Shown one piece after another: positions 6,075 through 8,950 of a stretch of DNA of 8,950 nucleotides. Source of the stretch: Rhodospirillales bacterium. Lineage in GTDB: Bacteria; Pseudomonadota; Alphaproteobacteria; Rhodospirillales; Casp-alpha2. Every line of letters starts with the position of its first letter. The stretch's first letter is position 1. The stretch lies in NCBI GenBank assembly GCA_021775275.1, contig JAJFIE010000331.1, positions 1-8,950 on the forward strand, written 5' to 3'. The translations under genes and the position numbers were made by a program. A model generated the notes under the pieces. It saw only the letters and a list, made by a program, of their open reading frames with translations. It had not been told where the DNA came from and ran no database searches.

Positions 6075-7349
6075 ATGCTGTCATGGTTGTTTGGAAATCG
6101 CGCAGGAACGCGCAAAAACGAAGCGCTTCCTTCCTACGAGGAATCACGCGAAATTGCCGAAAAAGGGAATGCGGAAAAAAGACAATGGCTGGCATCCCAG
6201 GTCGGTCTGCAACCGGAGTTCCTGTACTACTTCGCCACCGACCCGTCGACGACGGTTCGTGTCGCGGTTGCCGGAAATGAAGACACACCACTTCAGGCAG
6301 ACGCCATTCTCGCTAAAGATGAGAGCGAGAGTGTGCGCCGTGAACTGGCCCGAAAAATTGGTCGGTTGATGCCATCCCTAGATACGGCACGTGCCGACAA
6401 GGTTACCGAAATGGTGCTCGATATTATTGGTGTGCTGGCGGCAGACCGAGCGGCAAAGGTTCGCAAGATTGTTGCTGAACAGGTCAAGTCCTTGGAGAAC
6501 GTCCCGGCCCAATTGATCGAGCAACTGGCATGGGATGCGGAAGAGCATGTGGCGACCCCCGTTCTTGAGTACTCGCCACTGCTGTCGGATCGCAATCTGT
6601 TAGAGATCATTCGCAGTGGCATTGATGGTGGTGCATTGGCGGCAATCGCCCGGCGGCATGGGCTGAGCGCGCCAGTTTCAAGATCGGTAGTCAGATGCCG
6701 CGATGAAGGCGCAACGACTGCGCTCATGGACAACCGGACGGCGTTGATTGATGAGGAGACGTTCCTGGATGTCGGAGATATGGCGTCACGCTCGACGATG
6801 GTATGCAACAAACTTATTGAACGGGACGACCTGACACTTTCCACCATCCGCCGGGTGGCGACATTTGTTGGCAACGCTGTCATTGACCGGATCCTGGAAC
6901 GAAACCGACGGCGCCTGAAACTTGATAACGATGAGGTCCGCGATATTCGTCAGAGTGTCACTGAACAGATCATGAAAGGTGCAGCAGATAAGGAGGGCTT
7001 GCCAGGCGAGGATGCCCGGGCGAAGGTTGAAAAGCTGTTTGCGGCAGATAAACTGACCGACAAGAGCATCGCCAAGGCTATTGATAAGGGAGAGCGCTGG
7101 TTCATTATTCATGCCCTGGCGTTGCTGACCGGATTTGAGTGGGAAAAAGTCCGTGATGGCTTGAACTCCAAGAGCGGTAAATCCATTGCCGCCATATCGT
7201 GGAAAGCCGGATTGAGCGCCGAACGTGCCTTGAGCCTGCAGACGAAGGTTGCGTCGCTGGGTGGCAAGGCACTTGTCCGTCCCGCCCGTGACGGCAGTTA
7301 TTCCCTATCCGATGATGATATGGAATGGTATCTCGATTTCTTTGGTTGA
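6075..7349 (+). CDS. DUF2336 HEAT-like repeat protein
   Basis: I recognise this as a DUF2336-type protein, a family known to me mainly from Alphaproteobacteria and without established biochemical function. It is cytoplasmic, with no signal or membrane segment. From ATG 6075 (GGGAGA at 6061-6066, 8-nt spacer) it has 424 residues; ATG 6069 is also possible but sits only 3 nt from that site. The N-terminal ~200 residues are short helical repeats of HEAT/ARM character: LPSYEESREIAEKG, QPEFLYYFATDPSTTVRVAVAGNEDTP, ESVRRELARKIGRLMP, RAAKVRKIVAEQVK, then the family's typical LEYSPLLSDRNLLEIIRSG followed by AAIARRHGLS. The C-terminal half has a charged linker (about 280-330), an EWEKVRDGLNSKSGKSIAAI...GLSAERAL segment and the common ending WYLDFFG. 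Such a solenoid suggests a protein-binding scaffold, which is inference. It lies 54 bp before the aminotransferase, probably on one transcript. Confidence 0.82.
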   Translation: MLSWLFGNRAGTRKNEALPSYEESREIAEKGNAEKRQWLASQVGLQPEFLYYFATDPSTTVRVAVAGNEDTPLQADAILAKDESESVRRELARKIGRLMPSLDTARADKVTEMVLDIIGVLAADRAAKVRKIVAEQVKSLENVPAQLIEQLAWDAEEHVATPVLEYSPLLSDRNLLEIIRSGIDGGALAAIARRHGLSAPVSRSVVRCRDEGATTALMDNRTALIDEETFLDVGDMASRSTMVCNKLIERDDLTLSTIRRVATFVGNAVIDRILERNRRRLKLDNDEVRDIRQSVTEQIMKGAADKEGLPGEDARAKVEKLFAADKLTDKSIAKAIDKGERWFIIHALALLTGFEWEKVRDGLNSKSGKSIAAISWKAGLSAERALSLQTKVASLGGKALVRPARDGSYSLSDDDMEWYLDFFG

Positions 7350-7403
7350 TTGAAAGAAGTATGAGATTGGCCAAAGGGAATACGGAATAATGCAGGAACG
7401 CCA

Positions 7404-8579
7404 ATGAAATCTGTAAATTCAGTCATGTCCATGTATGGCACGACGATCTTTGAGGTCATGTCCGTGCTCGCACGGGAGCATGGCGCCATCAATCTGGGGC
7501 AGGGGTTTCCGGATACGGACGGGCCGTCTGATATGAAGGAGATCGCCAATGCCCATATGGTTGACAATCTGAACCAATACCCGCCGATGATGGGCCTGAC
7601 CGATTTACGCAGGGCCGTGGCCGAACACAATAAGCGGTTCTATGATCTGGATGTGGATTGGGAAAACGAGGTTCTGATCACATCCGGTGCGACGGAGGCG
7701 CTGGCCGATTGCATGTTGGCAATCCTCGATCCTGGCGATGAAGTCGTGGTGATCGAACCAGTCTACGACAGCTACCTGCCCATGATCATTCGTGCCGGTG
7801 GTATCCCCAAGACCGTGCGCCTCTCACCGCCTGGCTGGGAACTGCCGGAAGCCGAGCTAAAAGCTGCATTTTCAGAACGAACAAAATTGGTGTTGTTGAA
7901 TTCACCGCAAAACCCGGCGGGGAAAGTTTACAACCCGACTGAACTTTACGGGCTTGCCAGGCTGATCACGGAACATGACGCCTACGCCATATGTGATGAG
8001 GTCTATGAGCATATTGTTTTCGACGGACTCGCCCATACGCCATTGATGAGTTTGCCCGGGATGCGGAATCGCTGTGTACGGATCGGCTCTGCGGGCAAGA
8101 CCTTTTCCATGACCGGTTGGAAAGTCGGATATGTGACGGCGCCTCCCGCATTGCTGGCGGCGATAGCCAAGGCCCATCAGTTCGTTACCTTCACCACCCC
8201 ACCCATGTTGCAGGCAGCTGTTGCCAGGGGCTTGGGAAACGACAACGCGTACTTCGGTAATCTTGCGGGTGCATTGCAGGACAAGCGGGATCGACTTGCC
8301 GCCGGGCTGGAACGGGCCGGCCTTGGCGTCCACATGCCCGAGGGTACATACTTCCTGAACGCGGATATTCGTCCGACAGGATTTCAGGATGACGATGTGT
8401 CGTTCTGCCAGCAAATGACACGCGACGCCGGGGTGACCATGTTACCGGTAAGCGCCTTTTATGTTGAAAATGAACATTTCGATGAAATGCCGAGACATTT
8501 TGTACGGTTCTGTTTTGCAAAGCACGATGATGTTCTTGACGACGCCTGTGACAAACTGGAAGCTTACTTAGCGACATGA
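7404..8579 (+). CDS. Class I/II PLP aminotransferase
   Basis: This is a fold-type I, PLP-dependent cytoplasmic aminotransferase of 391 residues, a typical length. The start at ATG 7404 has AGGA about 6 nt upstream and matches the family start (TTIFEVMSVLAREHGAINLGQGFPD). Key residues: N170 in NSPQNPAG, D198 and Y201 in CDEVYEHIVF, the PLP lysine K232 in SAGKTFSMTGWKVG, and R368 in HFVRFCFAK, which binds the substrate carboxylate. All are intact. The sequence is closest in style to the kynurenine/methionine aminotransferase group (YbdL-like), which also contains proteins annotated as N-succinyldiaminopimelate aminotransferases (DapC). The exact amino donor cannot be decided, so no symbol is given. 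It is the last gene of the rightward group, and I see no strong terminator after it. Confidence 0.92.
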   Translation: MKSVNSVMSMYGTTIFEVMSVLAREHGAINLGQGFPDTDGPSDMKEIANAHMVDNLNQYPPMMGLTDLRRAVAEHNKRFYDLDVDWENEVLITSGATEALADCMLAILDPGDEVVVIEPVYDSYLPMIIRAGGIPKTVRLSPPGWELPEAELKAAFSERTKLVLLNSPQNPAGKVYNPTELYGLARLITEHDAYAICDEVYEHIVFDGLAHTPLMSLPGMRNRCVRIGSAGKTFSMTGWKVGYVTAPPALLAAIAKAHQFVTFTTPPMLQAAVARGLGNDNAYFGNLAGALQDKRDRLAAGLERAGLGVHMPEGTYFLNADIRPTGFQDDDVSFCQQMTRDAGVTMLPVSAFYVENEHFDEMPRHFVRFCFAKHDDVLDDACDKLEAYLAT

Positions 8580-8716
8580 AAGCAGGTGAGTTTGACACTC
8601 TGTCCGGTTTTTCGCTCATGGTTTTTCTTGAGATTCCCGATACTTGGATTTCATTTAATCGATTCTCTGAGGGGGCGATAGTCGGCGTTTTTGTGGGATC
8701 ACGTCAAAATAATTAA
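8576..8716 (+). CDS. Possible 46-aa frame overlapping aminotransferase stop
   Basis: An ATG at 8576-8578 overlaps the aminotransferase TGA as ATGA, the arrangement used for translational coupling, and is followed by 46 codons to TAA at 8714-8716. The peptide begins MKAGEFDTLSGFSLMVFLEI and has no recognisable domain or clean membrane helix. The nearest GGAAG is about 13 nt upstream, too far for a good ribosome site. It may be chance read-open sequence or a remnant. Confidence 0.18.
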   Translation: MKAGEFDTLSGFSLMVFLEIPDTWISFNRFSEGAIVGVFVGSRQNN

Positions 8717-8765
8717 TTCACCCAGTTTCGGACCTTTCAATGCCTTTGTTGTTGTTTTTCAATAT

Positions 8766-8811
8766 GTTTGTTGCATTGATGTTCACTGTAGTGAAATTTT
8801 ATTGCACAAAC
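8766..8811. promoter_or_regulatory. Nested dyad, possible operator
   Basis: The core TTCACT-GT-AGTGAA (8782-8795) is a perfect 14-bp dyad. A second pair, GTTTGT (8766-8771) and ACAAAC (8806-8811), is centred on exactly the same point, and three further intermediate positions are also symmetric. A core of this size suits dimeric repressors such as GntR- or TetR-type proteins. No regulator gene is in the window to assign it to. Confidence 0.45.
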
Positions 8812-8874
8812 CCACACCGAAACAATTGACTTTGCGAATTGACCCAAGGCATGCTTCGCCCTGACAGGTAGCAA

Positions 8875-8905
8875 GTTCCCGAAAAAAGGGGACCAGGATC
8901 TGTCC
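8875..8905 (+). promoter_or_regulatory. Two mutually exclusive short hairpins
   Basis: GTTCCC (8875-8880) can pair with GGGGAC (8888-8893), with one G-U pair, around an A-rich loop. The same GGAC with AG (8890-8896) can instead pair with CTGTCC (8900-8905), leaving one bulged C. Competing pairings sharing one segment are typical of attenuators, but both stems are short. Confidence 0.25.
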
Positions 8906-8920
8906 AAAGAAAATGATATA

Positions 8921-8942
8921 AGCCGGAACTTTGTATCCGGCT
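8921..8942. repeat. Hairpin at right edge
   Basis: AGCCGGA (8921-8927) and TCCGGCT (8936-8942) form a perfect 7-bp stem with an 8-nt loop. On the minus strand it is followed by TTATATCATTTTCTTT, moderately U-rich, so it might terminate a leftward gene from outside the window. On the plus strand the following sequence is cut off by the window end. Confidence 0.45.
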
Positions 8943-8950
8943 CTCGTATT

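Larger units (their letters stand above)
8580..8950. other. Gene-poor right end with regulatory-looking dyads
   Basis: Apart from the doubtful 46-codon frame, I find no gene in these 371 bases on either strand. The stretch is AT-rich from about 8640 to 8840, then more balanced. It contains a nested dyad (8766-8811) and a series of hairpins (8875-8942), which fits a promoter and leader region of a gene beginning beyond the right edge. I found no good -35/-10 pair. Confidence 0.5.

Noticed and set aside
6293..6883. Minus-strand 196-codon frame inside the DUF2336 gene
   Set aside because: Ser/Arg/Thr-rich composition is typical of the reverse complement of a coding region, and it has no start signal.
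8589..8616. TTGACA near 8592 as a promoter, and the small GACA-CTC-TGTC hairpin with TTTTT as a terminator of the aminotransferase
   Set aside because: No -10 element lies at 16-18 bp, and the hairpin stem is only 4 bp.

Overview
The window looks like an ordinary chromosomal segment of an alphaproteobacterium of moderate GC, probably close to the Rhodospirillales/Sneathiellales type of lineage. The evidence is a glnB-glnA operon behind a recognisable sigma-54 promoter, a DUF2336-type repeat protein (a family I know mainly from Alphaproteobacteria), and a fold-III ornithine/lysine decarboxylase of the short alphaproteobacterial kind. There is no insertion sequence, prophage, CRISPR array, rRNA or tRNA in view, and the assignment of the lineage is inference.

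Layout, left to right. Positions 1-470 hold no large gene; a possible 28-residue membrane peptide lies on the minus strand at 121-207. A small exported protein of unknown function (471-911, +) is followed by a PLP-dependent ornithine/lysine decarboxylase (1064-2239, +). The decarboxylase faces glutamine synthetase glnA (2322-3746, -), and a hairpin between them has the U-tract of a terminator only in the glnA direction. glnA is preceded in the same operon by the PII signal protein glnB (3800-4138, -). Upstream of glnB is a near-consensus -24/-12 promoter (4189-4204), then phased A-tracts, then two dyads with the half-site spacing of NtrC operators (4291-4307 and 4310-4326). Next is an unrecognised acidic-tailed protein (4346-4816, -), whose Shine-Dalgarno sequence and start codon lie inside a perfect 12-bp inverted repeat. 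Divergent from it is a rightward group: an EamA/DMT-family transporter (5008-5985), a DUF2336 HEAT-like repeat protein (6075-7349) and a class I/II aminotransferase (7404-8579). The last 371 bases carry no convincing gene but hold a nested dyad (8766-8811) and a cluster of hairpins at the right edge.

How the genes fit together. The centre is a nitrogen-assimilation unit: glutamine synthetase makes glutamine from ammonium and glutamate, GlnB reports 2-oxoglutarate/glutamine status, and the sigma-54 promoter with upstream candidate NtrC sites closes the regulatory loop. The decarboxylase (polyamine synthesis) and the aminotransferase (amino acid interconversion) are compatible with amino-nitrogen metabolism, but nothing in the sequence ties them to the glnBA regulon. 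I see no clear new multi-gene system. The most unusual signals are the start-codon-sequestering hairpin at 4815-4855 and the control region upstream of glnB.
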